DNA of 64,000 nucleotides from DATAXP01 sp963708675. Lineage in GTDB: Bacteria; Planctomycetota; Planctomycetia; Pirellulales; PNKZ01. The stretch covers positions 4,092,001 through 4,156,000 of the forward strand of contig CAVPTO010000003.1 of assembly GCA_963708675.1 (NCBI GenBank). Direction: 5' to 3'. Each line of letters opens with the position of its first letter. The stretch's first letter is position 1. A program made the translations under genes and the position numbers. Below, piece after piece: positions 45,294-54,651 of this stretch. The notes beneath the pieces are model-generated. The model was given only the letters and a program-made list of their open reading frames with translations, ran no database searches and was not told the origin of the DNA.

Positions 45294-46501
45294 ATGGACG
45301 ACGGCGACCGCGAAGCCTGGCTGGCACGTGTCGATGCGCGCGTCCTCGAGCACAGTTCGGGATCGATGCTCATTGGCCACGAGTTGCGGCAGATTTTTGC
45401 CGTCCGCGAGGTGCGTGCTCCCGAGGCGATGGTTCTCTATGGTGGTCGCATTCTCGAAGCGATCGCTGCCGAGGCGCTGACGAAGATCAACTTCAAGCCA
45501 AGCTCGAACGTCTGCTCGAACCTGGTCACGCTGGCCGATTACAACCTTTTCTCCAAAGAGACCGAGTACTGGGCGCACGCGCTGCGTCGGATGGGCAATG
45601 CCGCTCGCCATCTTCTAACCGAGTGCACAGTCGATGACGGCGATCTCGCGCTCTGTTTCGCCGAACGTTGGCTCGATTGGTTCTTTCTTCACTTTCGTTT
45701 CGGCCCCAACCTGAAACAGCTCACGCTAGTTGGCGAACCGATCGACCTTTGCGGCCAACCCGAGTTGCAAGCGTTGATGGATCACGTGAACGAGTTCAGC
45801 CTGCGCGTCTCGCGAGAGCGGGCCGTCGGCGATCTGACATGGCTCGGGCCTTTCATCGGCGCAGCGCTGTCGTGCCGGCGCTCGCCGCCGAGATTTGCAT
45901 CGCATGTGGGGCGAACGATCCGGCCATCCATCTTTTGACAGAAGCGCTCGCCAAGCATCCGCATGATTTGCGATTGCAACAGTTGATGGGCCTGGCCTAC
46001 AGCCGTAAGCGGCAGTTCGACAAGGCGCTCGAATGGCTCGAACCACTGCTGCACAAGAATCCCAACGATGAGGAGAACTCAGGCATTTGCGCCGGCGTGT
46101 ACAAGCGTCTGTGGGAAGATCGCAAGACCCACGACCTGCTCGAGAAATCACATCGCATCTACAACCGAGGTTGGGGCCAATCGCAAAAGGCGAGCGCCTA
46201 TCTCGGCATCAATGCCGCCACGACGGCGCTGTACCTCGGTCATACCGACAAATCGCGATCGACGGCCGAGGAGGTTCGCAAGTTGCTCGCCGATCGCTTC
46301 GAGCGAATGGCGAAGTGGAGCGATCGCACACACATCGTGCCGAACTATTGGGACGCCGTCACGCTCGCCGAGGCTCTGCTGCTGTTGGGCAACTTGACGC
46401 CCGCCGCGAGTTACTATCGCGATGCATTTGCGCGGTATGGCCACACGCAGCAAGGAAGCTTCGAATCGACCCTGCGCAGTTGCGGTCGATTCTTCGAGTG
46501 A
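45294..46501 (+). CDS. DUF4145-like plus TPR-S (TRAFs-binding-type) protein, partner of RyR gene (frameshift at about 45868)
   Basis: About 402 residues. Residues 1-120 are a helical DUF4145/HEPN-like domain: EAMVLYGGRILEAIAAEALTK, LVTLADYNLFSKE and the conserved ALRRMGNAARHLL. The frame breaks in gcagcgctgtcg (45861-45872); adding one base joins FIGAAL to VVPALAAEICIACGANDPA. The C-terminal part is a TPR array ending in the motif set of the TPR-S family: LMGLAYSRKRQFDKALEWLE, NPNDEENSGICAGVYKRLWEDRKTHD, IYNRGW and YLGINAATTALYLG. The start at 45294 has a GAGGG site. Inferred role: sensor or effector with the RyR protein. Confidence 0.75.
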
Positions 46502-46680
46502 TGGACGTCGGCCTCGACGAGGCGGCGTTCATGGCGTTGGCCGAGACGACGTAAGTCCCGGCGGATCGTGGCATCTGTGACGTTTATGTCGCGCGAACGC
46601 CGTCTCGACACATCAACCCTCGCAATCGCGACGTACCTTTTCTTTGGACTCGTGCAACTCGTTTTTTCGCTCCACTTGCC

Positions 46681-48471
46681 ATGATCAGCCTGGCAATCGC
46701 CTGCGTCGTCTTCACTGCGTCGCTCGACTTGCCGATGCTGCGCGATCCTGAAGGCGTCGCGCATGCAATCGCGCCTCAGCAGGGCGATCGGGCGGTGGTG
46801 GTCGCGTTCCTCGGCGTTGAATGTCCGCTGGCGAAGTTGTACGCCTCGCGATTGTCGGAGATGGCGGCGACATATCGCGGGCAGGGCGTTGCCTTTTTCG
46901 GCGTCGATGCCAACCCGCAAGACGACAACGCCGAGCTTCGAATCTTTGCGGCCGAGCATCAGCTCACATTCCCGCTGATGAAAGATGTCGCTGCGCGGAC
47001 GGCCAGGCGACTCGGAGCGACCCGTACGCCCGAGGTGGTCGTGCTCGATGCGACTGGCCAAGTGCGTTACCGCGGACGCGTCGACGATCAGTATCTCGTC
47101 GGCGTCCATCGAGGCGAAGCGACGTCGCACGATCTGCAACGCGCGCTCGACGAACTGCTCGCCGGCGAGAAGGTATCGGTCCCGCAAACGACCGCCTCGG
47201 GCTGCCTGATCACCTTCGACGATTCGTCGGAGTCGGCGTCTCGAATCACCTACACCCGACACGTCGCGCCCCTGTTGGCGAAGCATTGCGTCGAATGTCA
47301 TCAGCCGGGGCGCTCGGGTCCGATGTCGCTTACCGATTACGACGAGGTTGTCGGCTGGGCGGCGATGATCGACGAAGTTGTCGCTTTGCGGCGCATGCCG
47401 CCTTGGCATGCCGACCATCGCTACGGCAACTTCGCCAATGATCCGAGTCTCAGCGAGAGCGAGATTGCGACGCTGCGGCGGTGGATTGCCGACGGATGTC
47501 CGCGAGGAGAAACAGCGCAAGGAGCGATCGGTGCGATTGCGACAAGCGGCCATGAGTGGGCGATCGGCGCTCCGGATGTCGTCCTGTCGTTGCCGACGGA
47601 GTTTGTCGTGCCCGCCACTGGGTTGGTCGACTATCAATACTTCACCGTCGATCCCAAGTTCATGCGCGATCAATGGGTTTCGGCCATCGAGATTCGCCCG
47701 AGCAATCGCCGCGTCGTTCATCACTGCAACGTGTTCGTCTGCCTGCCGTGGTCAGAAGAGATTGCGTCGGTCGGCGAATTGAATTCGTTCTGCCTCGCGG
47801 CGATGGCGGCTGGAACGCAGGCTACGATTCTGCCACCGGGAATGGCGAAGCGGATTCCTGCCGGCGCGACGTTGCGGTTCATCGTGCATTACACGACGGT
47901 CGGCACCGAGCAGCGCGATCGCACGCAACTCGGCCTGCGATTGGCCGACTCCGACAGCGTGACGCGTGAAGTTGCCACGCGCGCGATCGTCGATCTCGAC
48001 CTGAACATTCCCCCCCACGCAGCCGACTATCGCGTCGAGCACACGGCGACCATCGAGCGCGACCTGCTGCTGTTGGCGATGTTCCCGCACATGCACCTGC
48101 GCGGCAAGTCGTTCCGCTACGAAGCCGCGTATTCCGACGGTCGCACGGAGACGTTGCTGAGTGTGCCGCGGTGGGATTTCAATTGGCAGCATCGCTACGA
48201 GTTGGCCGTGCCGAAGATGTTGCCGGCCGGGACGATGCTCCGCTGCGTAGCGGTGTACGACAACAGCGCGGCCAACCTGGCGAATCCCGACCCCTCGGTG
48301 ACCGTGCACACCGGTGAGCGCACCGACGATGAGATGTTCAACGGCTATTACGACGTCGCCCCGCTCGAGGCCGGTCACCCCGCCCGTGAGACACGTTGGC
48401 CGCGCTGGGTTGCAGCCGCTGCCACCTTGATGCTCGCCATGGTCGCCGCGCGGGCGTGTTTTCGCCGCTGA
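46681..48471 (+). CDS. Redoxin, c-type-cytochrome and Cu-monooxygenase-like fusion protein
   Basis: 596 residues. Part 1 (about 30-165) is a thioredoxin-fold redoxin: VVVAFLGVECPLAKLYASRL with a single-Cys CPLAK site, then FFGVDANPQDD and LGATRTPEVVVLDATG. Part 2 is a cytochrome-like region with CVECHQPGRSGPMSLTDYDE and MPPWHAD. Part 3 resembles the dopamine-beta/peptidyl-glycine monooxygenase C-terminal domain, with RRVVHHCNVFV and LAMFPHMHLRGKSFRYE supplying His/Met copper ligands. It begins with a short hydrophobic signal and ends with a membrane helix (WVAAAATLMLAMVAARACF). Exported and copper-dependent chemistry is inferred. Confidence 0.82.
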   Translation: MISLAIACVVFTASLDLPMLRDPEGVAHAIAPQQGDRAVVVAFLGVECPLAKLYASRLSEMAATYRGQGVAFFGVDANPQDDNAELRIFAAEHQLTFPLMKDVAARTARRLGATRTPEVVVLDATGQVRYRGRVDDQYLVGVHRGEATSHDLQRALDELLAGEKVSVPQTTASGCLITFDDSSESASRITYTRHVAPLLAKHCVECHQPGRSGPMSLTDYDEVVGWAAMIDEVVALRRMPPWHADHRYGNFANDPSLSESEIATLRRWIADGCPRGETAQGAIGAIATSGHEWAIGAPDVVLSLPTEFVVPATGLVDYQYFTVDPKFMRDQWVSAIEIRPSNRRVVHHCNVFVCLPWSEEIASVGELNSFCLAAMAAGTQATILPPGMAKRIPAGATLRFIVHYTTVGTEQRDRTQLGLRLADSDSVTREVATRAIVDLDLNIPPHAADYRVEHTATIERDLLLLAMFPHMHLRGKSFRYEAAYSDGRTETLLSVPRWDFNWQHRYELAVPKMLPAGTMLRCVAVYDNSAANLANPDPSVTVHTGERTDDEMFNGYYDVAPLEAGHPARETRWPRWVAAAATLMLAMVAARACFRR

Positions 48472-48563
48472 TCTCGCTCGCTTCTTGAATACACTTCGCG
48501 GCACTGCGGTTGCAAATCGTCATGTACGCAAGCGTATTCAGGCCGTTTTCGTGGCGTCTAAGA

Positions 48564-49622
48564 TCACGCCGACTTCAACGACGCCATGTCGATCGCGAAG
48601 CGGTATTTGACGTCGGCCTTGAGCAAGCGTTCGTAGGCTTCGTTCACTTTCTGAATCGGGATCACTTCGACGTCGGCCGTGATGCTGTGCTTGCCGCAGA
48701 AGTCGAGCATCTCTTGCGTCTCGGGAAGGCCGCCGATGTTCGAGCCCGAAAGACTGCGGCGACCCATGATGAGGGCAAACGACGAGACGGGCGACGGCTT
48801 CGGCGGAGCACCGACCAGTGTCATGTTGCCATCGCGACGGAGCAGATTGAGATAGGCGTTGAGGTCGTGCTCGGCAGAGACCGTGTCGAGAATGAAATCG
48901 AAGCTCGAAGCGTGTTGGTTCATCTCGTCGGCGTTGCGAGAGACGACGACTTCGTCGGCGCCGAGGCGGAGAGCGTCTTCCTTCTTTCCCGCTGAAGTGG
49001 TGAAGACGACGACGTGAGCCCCGAACGCGTGGGCGAACTTCACACCCATGTGCCCGAGGCCGCCGAGCCCGACGACGCCAACCTTCTGCCCAGCCTCAAC
49101 GCCCCAGTGACGCATCGGCGAATAGGTGGTGATTCCCGCGCACAGCAACGGCGCAGTGCCGGCGAGGTCGAGGTTCGAAGGGACTCGCAGCACAAACCGC
49201 TCGTTGACGACGATGCTGTCGGAGTATCCGCCGTAGGTGACGCCGCCGAGATGTTTGTCGGGGCCGTTGAACGTGAGGACCAGGTTCGGGCAAAAGTTTT
49301 CGAGGCCGGCCTCGCACGCGGGGCAGTCGCCATCGGAGTCGACCAGGCAGCCGACCGCGGCGAGGTCGCCGGGCTTGTACTTCGTAACCGCGGAACCGAC
49401 TTTCGTCACGCGGCCGACGATCTCGTGCCCCGGCACAATCGGGTAAACTGTCGGCATGATCTCATGCCACTCGTCGCGCACCGAGTGCAGGTCAGAATGG
49501 CAGATGCCGCAGAAGAGAATCTCGATTTGCACGTCGCGATCGGTTGGATCGCGACGCGGTATGGTGGCAGCAGCCATCGGCGACTTGGCTGAGGCGGCGG
49601 AGTAGGCTTTGGTTTTGTACAT
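48564..49622 (-). CDS. Zinc-dependent alcohol dehydrogenase, cinnamyl-alcohol/YahK group
   Basis: 352 residues. Catalytic zinc ligands C38 (with C41) in FCGICHSDLH and H66-E67 in VPGHEIVG; structural zinc cysteines C92, C100, C103 and C111. The nucleotide fold begins VGVVGLGGLGHMGVKFAHAFG. The signatures GGYSDSIVVNERF and LDLAGTAPLLCAGITTYSP place it with NADPH-dependent aldehyde reductases such as E. coli YahK. Likely reduces aldehydes in the cytoplasm. An aldo-keto reductase follows upstream on the same strand, 64 bases away, suggesting a joint carbonyl-detoxifying role. Confidence 0.93.
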   Translation of the reverse strand: MYKTKAYSAASAKSPMAAATIPRRDPTDRDVQIEILFCGICHSDLHSVRDEWHEIMPTVYPIVPGHEIVGRVTKVGSAVTKYKPGDLAAVGCLVDSDGDCPACEAGLENFCPNLVLTFNGPDKHLGGVTYGGYSDSIVVNERFVLRVPSNLDLAGTAPLLCAGITTYSPMRHWGVEAGQKVGVVGLGGLGHMGVKFAHAFGAHVVVFTTSAGKKEDALRLGADEVVVSRNADEMNQHASSFDFILDTVSAEHDLNAYLNLLRRDGNMTLVGAPPKPSPVSSFALIMGRRSLSGSNIGGLPETQEMLDFCGKHSITADVEVIPIQKVNEAYERLLKADVKYRFAIDMASLKSA

Positions 49623-49686
49623 AGGACGACCTTATCGATTCGCGCGAAGTGATTCGCGCTCAGTGTTCAGGAACTATTTCTGACGA

Positions 49687-50628
49687 TCACGTTTTTCTCG
49701 GAATGAACCCGGGTACCCCGGTCTTCACGACGGAATTCAACCTCACGCGGAACGTGATTCCGTCGTTGATCTGCTGCATCGCGTCTTCTGGTATGGTTGA
49801 AACGTCGAAGTTCTCTCGGATGCGGTTGGGAGTCTTCGAGGTGGTCAGCAGGGCTGTGCCACGCTGGATCGCCCAGGCGAGCAAGACTTGTGCCGGCGTT
49901 TTGTTGACTCGCTTGGCGATGGCGACGATGACCGGATCTTTCAGCAGGCTGGGCTCGCTGCTGTGGCCCAGCGCTGCGAAAGCTTGCAGCACGATGCCGT
50001 GCTTTTTGCAGTAGGTTAAGAGCTCCCATTCCGGGAGATACGGATGGGATTCGACGTGAACGACCGCCGGCTTAATCCTCGCGGCCTCAACGATTGCCTG
50101 CGTTTGCTCCAAGCTGACGTCGGATAGTCCGATGGCCTTGCACTTCCCTTCATCCACCAAGGCTTCCATTGCCTTCCATGTGTCGAGCAGCGTCACCCCT
50201 GGGTCATAGATCACGTTGCCGTTTGCATCCCTCGGGTCTTGGTCGTCTCCGGGTTGGAAGGCAAACGGCGTGTGGATGAGATAGAGATCGATGAAGTCGA
50301 GTTGGAGTTTTGTGCGACTGGCCTCGAAGGCAGGTTTGACGCGCTCGGGACGATGATTGGTGTTCCAGAGCTTCGTGATGACAAAAACATCGTCCCGCTT
50401 GATCTGGCCCGCCTTGAACACCTCCTGCATCGCATCGCCGACTTCGCGTTCCGTTCGGTAACGTTCTGCCGTGTCGAGCAGACGAAAACCTGCCTCGAGG
50501 GCAGCCTTCGTTGCGTTTCTAGTTGCGATGGGGTCGGGAATGAGTGTGCCGAAGCCCAGCGCGGGGATGGCGCCCGATCCGTTGTTGAGAGCTAATTTCG
50601 TGTGGCGAAGGTCGTCGGGATTCACCAT
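49687..50628 (-). CDS. Aldo-keto reductase
   Basis: 313 residues, TIM-barrel NADPH oxidoreductase. The catalytic tetrad is intact: D52 and Y57 (LLDTAERYRTE), K86 (ITKLWN) and H119 (LYLIHTP). N-terminus IPALGFGTLIPD and the C-terminal nucleotide-binding GTALLTTSKTPNRIRENFDV fit the family. Precedes the alcohol dehydrogenase on the same strand. Substrate range cannot be told. Confidence 0.93.
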   Translation of the reverse strand: MVNPDDLRHTKLALNNGSGAIPALGFGTLIPDPIATRNATKAALEAGFRLLDTAERYRTEREVGDAMQEVFKAGQIKRDDVFVITKLWNTNHRPERVKPAFEASRTKLQLDFIDLYLIHTPFAFQPGDDQDPRDANGNVIYDPGVTLLDTWKAMEALVDEGKCKAIGLSDVSLEQTQAIVEAARIKPAVVHVESHPYLPEWELLTYCKKHGIVLQAFAALGHSSEPSLLKDPVIVAIAKRVNKTPAQVLLAWAIQRGTALLTTSKTPNRIRENFDVSTIPEDAMQQINDGITFRVRLNSVVKTGVPGFIPRKT

Positions 50629-50688
50629 GGTTTCGCTCCGTGGAGACTTGGGCTCGTCGCGCAGGATGCCGTTGGCTTCCCTCCTGTG

Positions 50689-50711
50689 CCCTCTCCCGCA
50701 AGGGGAGAGGG
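50689..50711. repeat. Family B hairpin half-element
   Basis: ccctctccc-gcaag-gggagaggg, the first hairpin of the family B elements at 28478 and 33859, here without the rest. It lies 60 bases upstream of the aldo-keto reductase start. Confidence 0.7.
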
Positions 50712-50854
50712 AGCAAACTGCATCGTCGTTCGATGAGTAACCTCAAGATGAATGAACCGTTTCGGAATGTCACGTGAGGTTCGCGTGGCAGAAGTGCCCA
50801 CCATCCTACCCGACCGCGCGAAAAAGCCCCGGTCGATGGAAGCGAAGCCAGGAG

Positions 50855-50954
50855 GACTGCAAAGTCGACGAGGAGCGCCGTAACTCGAAGAACGATGGTG
50901 AAGGCTTGCCTCTTCGCGGCGGCACTTGCGTGCATGACCGTCGACTTTGCAGTC
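50855..50954. repeat. Inverted repeat with 68-bp interior
   Basis: gactgcaaagtcgacg (50855-50870) is repeated exactly in inverse at 50939-50954. Flanks are also partly mirrored (gcgaagccaggag on the left, ctaggagcgaagcgcc on the right). The interior has no gene. The shape resembles a small non-autonomous mobile element; no target duplication was recognised. Confidence 0.55.
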
Positions 50955-51024
50955 CGCCTAGGAGCGAAGCGCCGCGGCAAGCGCTCACGGTGTTAGCGGT
51001 CTTGCAGATGGCACGAAGCCACGA

Positions 51025-52650
51025 TCACCACGCGTTCGTGCGAAATGTCACGCCAGGCAGGCCGTCTTGGTTGAACAAGTTGGCCCACGTTCGATGAGCG
51101 ACCGGTCCCCACGCGTAACGGACGGCCGCGGGCTTTGCGACGTCGGGGCTCGAAACGATGACGGTGTCGCCGTCGATTTTCGCATTGGCCCAATGAAAGA
51201 CTTTGTCGTCTCCTGCGATGGCGAACCCTTGCAGCTTGTCGCTGTGGCGCATCGTGAGACCTTTTCCGACATGATTGAATTTGACCCGCACGGTGCCTCC
51301 ATCAATGTGATGCGACGCGTACACCGGGCCGTAGTATTCGACCGGCCGGTGATAAGCCATGCCGAGCGCGACCTGCGCGGCGCGGCTTCCGTAGGCCGAC
51401 TTGATGATCGGATGAACGCCCGAGCCGAGGTCGGTGCTAATCACCATGCCGACGTTCGGATAGTTCATGATCTTGACGTGTTCCTCGACATAGAGTCCCT
51501 CGGACGTCGCGGGGACTTTTGCCGGCAGCGCGGTGAACGGTTGAATGACCGGCGGCAGCGCATTGGCACCGGGCGCCGATGACGACGCGTCCGCCGACTG
51601 CGCTGTTTCAGGTGGTGCATCGTCCCACGCACAACCGTTGCCGCTCGGCTTCTGAACGTAAATGAATGGGAACTCGTTGAACGAAGAATCCCCGACTTGC
51701 CACTCCTTTCGCCAGCCGCGAATCAGCGCGCCCATCAGTGTGTATTGGTCGACTCCGCCGACTTGCGTGCGCGCCTCGCCTTGATCCCATAACACGCCAC
51801 CAATGCCGTATCCAACGAACGGCTTAATGTGCAACGCGTAGAGATGCCCGATCGGATTGCCGGTCACCGTGCCTGGTGCGAACGGTGGAGTCGGTTCGCG
51901 TCCGGGGTCTTTTCCAGCGGCCTTCGCCTTCTCGGCCCCTTGTTTCCAGCGAGGCAGATCGACTTCGTTGAACTTCTTGAGCGCTGCGGGATAGGTCTTC
52001 GCATATTCGGCCATCAGTTTCTGGCTCGGCTCGTCAGCGGCCAGCGCTTCGGGACTCAGCCAGGCCCCCGACGGCGTGCCCCCCACCGCTCCCAGCATCA
52101 TGCCGATCGGGACGTTCAACTCTTCGTTCAATCGCACCGCCATCGAGAACAGCAAAGCCGAGAACGCGCCGTTCGTCTCGGGCGTCGAAAGCTTCCACGC
52201 GCCTTTGGCCGTGCATCCGCGAATCTGCGGATACGCCGTCGTCGCGAACTTGGCCAGCGTCGGATCATTCTTGGAGTAGCCGGCGACGCTTCCCGCCATG
52301 TTCGATTGGCCCGAGCCGACCCACACTTCGCCGACGAGCACGTCCGCAAACTTGATCGTGTTCTTCCCCGCGATGACGAGCTCATCCGGGCCGCCGGCCT
52401 TCAAACCTTTCAACTCGACGCGCCAGTTTCCCATCGCGTCAGCCTTCGTCTGCTGCGATTGATCGCGAAAGCGAACCGTCACCTTCTCGCCCGCATCGGC
52501 AGTGCCCCAAATCGGCGCCGTGCCTTCGCGTTGCAGCACCATGTGATTGCTGAAGAACACAGGCAACGCGACGTCGGCACGCGCCGCTTCGCCCATCGAC
52601 ACCAAGAGCGAACACACCAGTACGGCGACGAACGTGCGACGCGAGCGCAT
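51025..52650 (-). CDS. Secreted sialate O-acetylesterase (SGNH hydrolase)
   Basis: 541 residues from ATG 52650, which has GGAGAGG just upstream; in-frame starts up to 53100 read through repeats and were rejected. Signal peptide (TFVAVLVCSLLVSMGEAARA), an N-terminal beta domain (VFFSNHMVLQREGTAPIWGTADAGEKVTV), then the SGNH blocks: S116 in WVGSGQSNMAG, MLGAVGGTPSGAWLS, VLWDQGEA and the catalytic region DLGSGVHPIIKSAYGSRAA. Removes O-acetyl groups from sialic acids or other acetylated glycans outside the cytoplasm. It complements the two sialidase-fold genes elsewhere in the window. Confidence 0.92.
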   Translation of the reverse strand: MRSRRTFVAVLVCSLLVSMGEAARADVALPVFFSNHMVLQREGTAPIWGTADAGEKVTVRFRDQSQQTKADAMGNWRVELKGLKAGGPDELVIAGKNTIKFADVLVGEVWVGSGQSNMAGSVAGYSKNDPTLAKFATTAYPQIRGCTAKGAWKLSTPETNGAFSALLFSMAVRLNEELNVPIGMMLGAVGGTPSGAWLSPEALAADEPSQKLMAEYAKTYPAALKKFNEVDLPRWKQGAEKAKAAGKDPGREPTPPFAPGTVTGNPIGHLYALHIKPFVGYGIGGVLWDQGEARTQVGGVDQYTLMGALIRGWRKEWQVGDSSFNEFPFIYVQKPSGNGCAWDDAPPETAQSADASSSAPGANALPPVIQPFTALPAKVPATSEGLYVEEHVKIMNYPNVGMVISTDLGSGVHPIIKSAYGSRAAQVALGMAYHRPVEYYGPVYASHHIDGGTVRVKFNHVGKGLTMRHSDKLQGFAIAGDDKVFHWANAKIDGDTVIVSSPDVAKPAAVRYAWGPVAHRTWANLFNQDGLPGVTFRTNAW

Positions 52651-52754
52651 AGCGAACCTCTCCAGAGAGTGCAGGGAAGTGCGACTACCAACGGCGGATG
52701 CAGGCGGGAAGAGCCTATTTACGCTCGTCGCGCATCCGAATGCAAGCCGTGCGC

Positions 52755-53060
52755 CGCGCTCGGCGCGGGTCATGCGCTCGGCGCGGGTCTTTGACCCCGC
52801 CGCTCCGCCGACCGCAGGTCTCCTTCCGCCATCGCTCACCGGCGTGGCACGACTCACCATGACCGCAGCCTTACGGAGTGCCTCGGACCGCGCGTTCGGC
52901 GTGGGTCTTTGACTCAAATCATTCTGTGACCGTGTGTCGGGAGACCTTCGGTCAAAGTTCGGAGGGGTCAGAGACCCGCGCCGAGCGCGCGATTCCCGCG
53001 CTGAGCGCATGACCCGCGCCGAGCGCGCGATTCCCGCGCTGAGCGCATGACCCGCGCTGA
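52755..53060. repeat. GC-rich imperfect inverted repeat, family C, copy 1
   Basis: Left arm near 52755-52815 (gctcggcgcgggtctttgac, then cccgccgctccgccgaccgc and aggtctcc); right arm near 52935-52990 (gggagaccttcggtc, then ggggtcagagacccgcgccg). Short units such as cgcgctgagcgcatgacccg are repeated in tandem at 52985-53060. The 52651-53092 gap has no gene. Related arms lie at 54480-54640 and 57725-57830. Confidence 0.8.
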
Positions 53061-53092
53061 GCCCACGTTCGCCGCTTCGCGACCACGCCTGC

Positions 53093-54376
53093 TCATGCAT
53101 TGATGACGCTTTTCAGCACGTTCATCTGCGATGCGGCACGCTGCTCGACGTAGGCCATGGCCTTTTTCACTTTGGCTTCGGCGGCGGGGTAATCGCCGTG
53201 GATGCTCATCAGAATCTCGAACATCTTCTCGGCAGAAGTTCGATCGAACTCAGGCGCCCATGCTTCGAGGCCGATGTCCTTGAACATCCAACATTTCGGC
53301 GAGTGGAACTCGGAAAAAGTGTGCATCATCGGCGTGCCGACGGCCAGCGCCATGATCGGCGTGTGCGGCTCGTGGCAAATGACCGTATGAGCTCGCGCGT
53401 AGAACGAGCAGGCTTCATCCACGTTCCAGAACTCGTCGAAGTTGACCACATACTTCTTCAGGTCGTCGGGTAGCGGGTCATAGATAAACTTCTTGTTGTA
53501 CTCCATCTCTTTATACACCTCGGGCGCGATGACCACTTTGTAGCCAGTCTTCGCAACCCACATGGCGATGAGATCCTGGTAGACCTTTGCCCGGCGCACA
53601 TCATCAGCGATATTTTCCGGCGTGGGATGGAGCGGATTGAGCTTCTGCGGACGTTTGTCATCGACGCCCGGGCTGCTCGGCGAATGGGTGCGAAGCTGGA
53701 TGGTGATGAACTTCTTCGGCTCCAGGCCGTGTTTCTTCATTCGAGCCAACGCCTTCTCTTCATCGCGGACGTCGATCCCGAAACAACCGTCGGGGCCGAA
53801 CTCAAGCACGGGCGGCTTCACTCCCATGTCGTGAAGCAACTTGAGTGTTTTCGAGTCGCGGCAATAGATGAAGGCGGCGCTGTTGAGCAACGCGATGCGT
53901 TCCCCCGCGCCGGGGCCCGTGACCATGTCGGGAAAATAAGACTGGCCCTGCAAGCCCCAAGGTTTGCCATTCTTATTGCAGTACGCCATGAAATCCGTCG
54001 GCTGCCCCATGCCGGGACCGCGGAGGAAGAAGTCGGATCGTTTGATCGCCTCTTGAACGGGGCCCCCTTTTTCAGAGAGCGAACCCTTCACGATCTCCAC
54101 CTTCGGAAACCGTCGCATCAGCATCGCGTCGACCTGATCATTCGTGTGTTGGGCCCAAAGAATGACGTTCGCCTCGGGCAGGTATTGTTCGAGAAAGCGC
54201 AACGTGCCAGGCGTGTGGCCGATATCACCAATGTTCTTCACCGCCCACGCGCACTGCAGCAGTACCGTCTTTTGCGGCTTCGAGACCTTTGCAGCAACGG
54301 GTAAGGCGCTCGCACCAAGTGCGCCTGTGCCAACTGCGCAGCCGGTGACTTGAAGAAACGCGCGGCGTGAAATCAT
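53093..54376 (-). CDS. Tat-exported polysaccharide-pyruvyl-transferase-family protein
   Basis: 427 residues from MISRRAFLQ (54376); the in-frame ATG at 54394 is an alternative. N-terminus ISRRAFLQVTGCAVGTGALGA is a Tat signal. The body has the PS_pyruv_trans layout: VLLQCAWAVKNIGDIGHTPGTLRFLEQYLP, FFLRGPGMGQPTDFMAYC, FIYCRDSKTLKLL, KFITIQLRTHSP and VICHEPHTPIMALAVGTPMM. Family enzymes add pyruvate ketals to cell-surface sugars, normally in the cytoplasm; a Tat leader is unusual, so its role may differ. It shares the strand with the acetylesterase, separated by family C repeats. Confidence 0.83.
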   Translation of the reverse strand: MISRRAFLQVTGCAVGTGALGASALPVAAKVSKPQKTVLLQCAWAVKNIGDIGHTPGTLRFLEQYLPEANVILWAQHTNDQVDAMLMRRFPKVEIVKGSLSEKGGPVQEAIKRSDFFLRGPGMGQPTDFMAYCNKNGKPWGLQGQSYFPDMVTGPGAGERIALLNSAAFIYCRDSKTLKLLHDMGVKPPVLEFGPDGCFGIDVRDEEKALARMKKHGLEPKKFITIQLRTHSPSSPGVDDKRPQKLNPLHPTPENIADDVRRAKVYQDLIAMWVAKTGYKVVIAPEVYKEMEYNKKFIYDPLPDDLKKYVVNFDEFWNVDEACSFYARAHTVICHEPHTPIMALAVGTPMMHTFSEFHSPKCWMFKDIGLEAWAPEFDRTSAEKMFEILMSIHGDYPAAEAKVKKAMAYVEQRAASQMNVLKSVINA

Positions 54377-54479
54377 GCTTGTAACCAGAGCCATCCAGGG
54401 TGGGCCGCATTGCATGCAGCGAAAATGGTAACGTTGGGTCCCATTGTACCTGGCTGGGGCCGTGGTTTCCTCTGCGCTC

Positions 54480-54640
54480 GACGGCGCTCGGCGCGGGTCT
54501 CCGACCCCGCCGCTCCGTCCGACCGCAGGTCTCCTCCTCCATCACTTCGCGAGTTGCATGGACCCATCTGCGTCGGGAGACCTTCGGTCGCAGTTCGGCA
54601 GGGTCAGAGACCCTCGCCGAGCGCCGACTCGCGGCGAGCG
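54480..54640. repeat. GC-rich imperfect inverted repeat, family C, copy 2
   Basis: Left arm 54480-54537 (gctcggcgcgggtctccgac, then cccgccgctcc and gaccgcaggtctcc) and right arm about 54573-54632 (gggagaccttcggtcgcagt, then cagggtcagagaccctcgcc). The two arms are imperfect inverses separated by about 35 bases. The gap 54377-54651 has no gene. Confidence 0.8.
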
Positions 54641-54651
54641 CGAGGCCGAAA

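Noticed and set aside
50806..50988. 60-codon minus-strand frame in the inverted-repeat element
   Set aside because: Composed largely of the inverted-repeat arms and Ser/Arg-rich sequence; no ribosome site seen.
52651..53100. 150-residue N-terminal extension of the sialate O-acetylesterase
   Set aside because: Translation of family C repeats; a signal peptide and a strong ribosome site lie at 52650.
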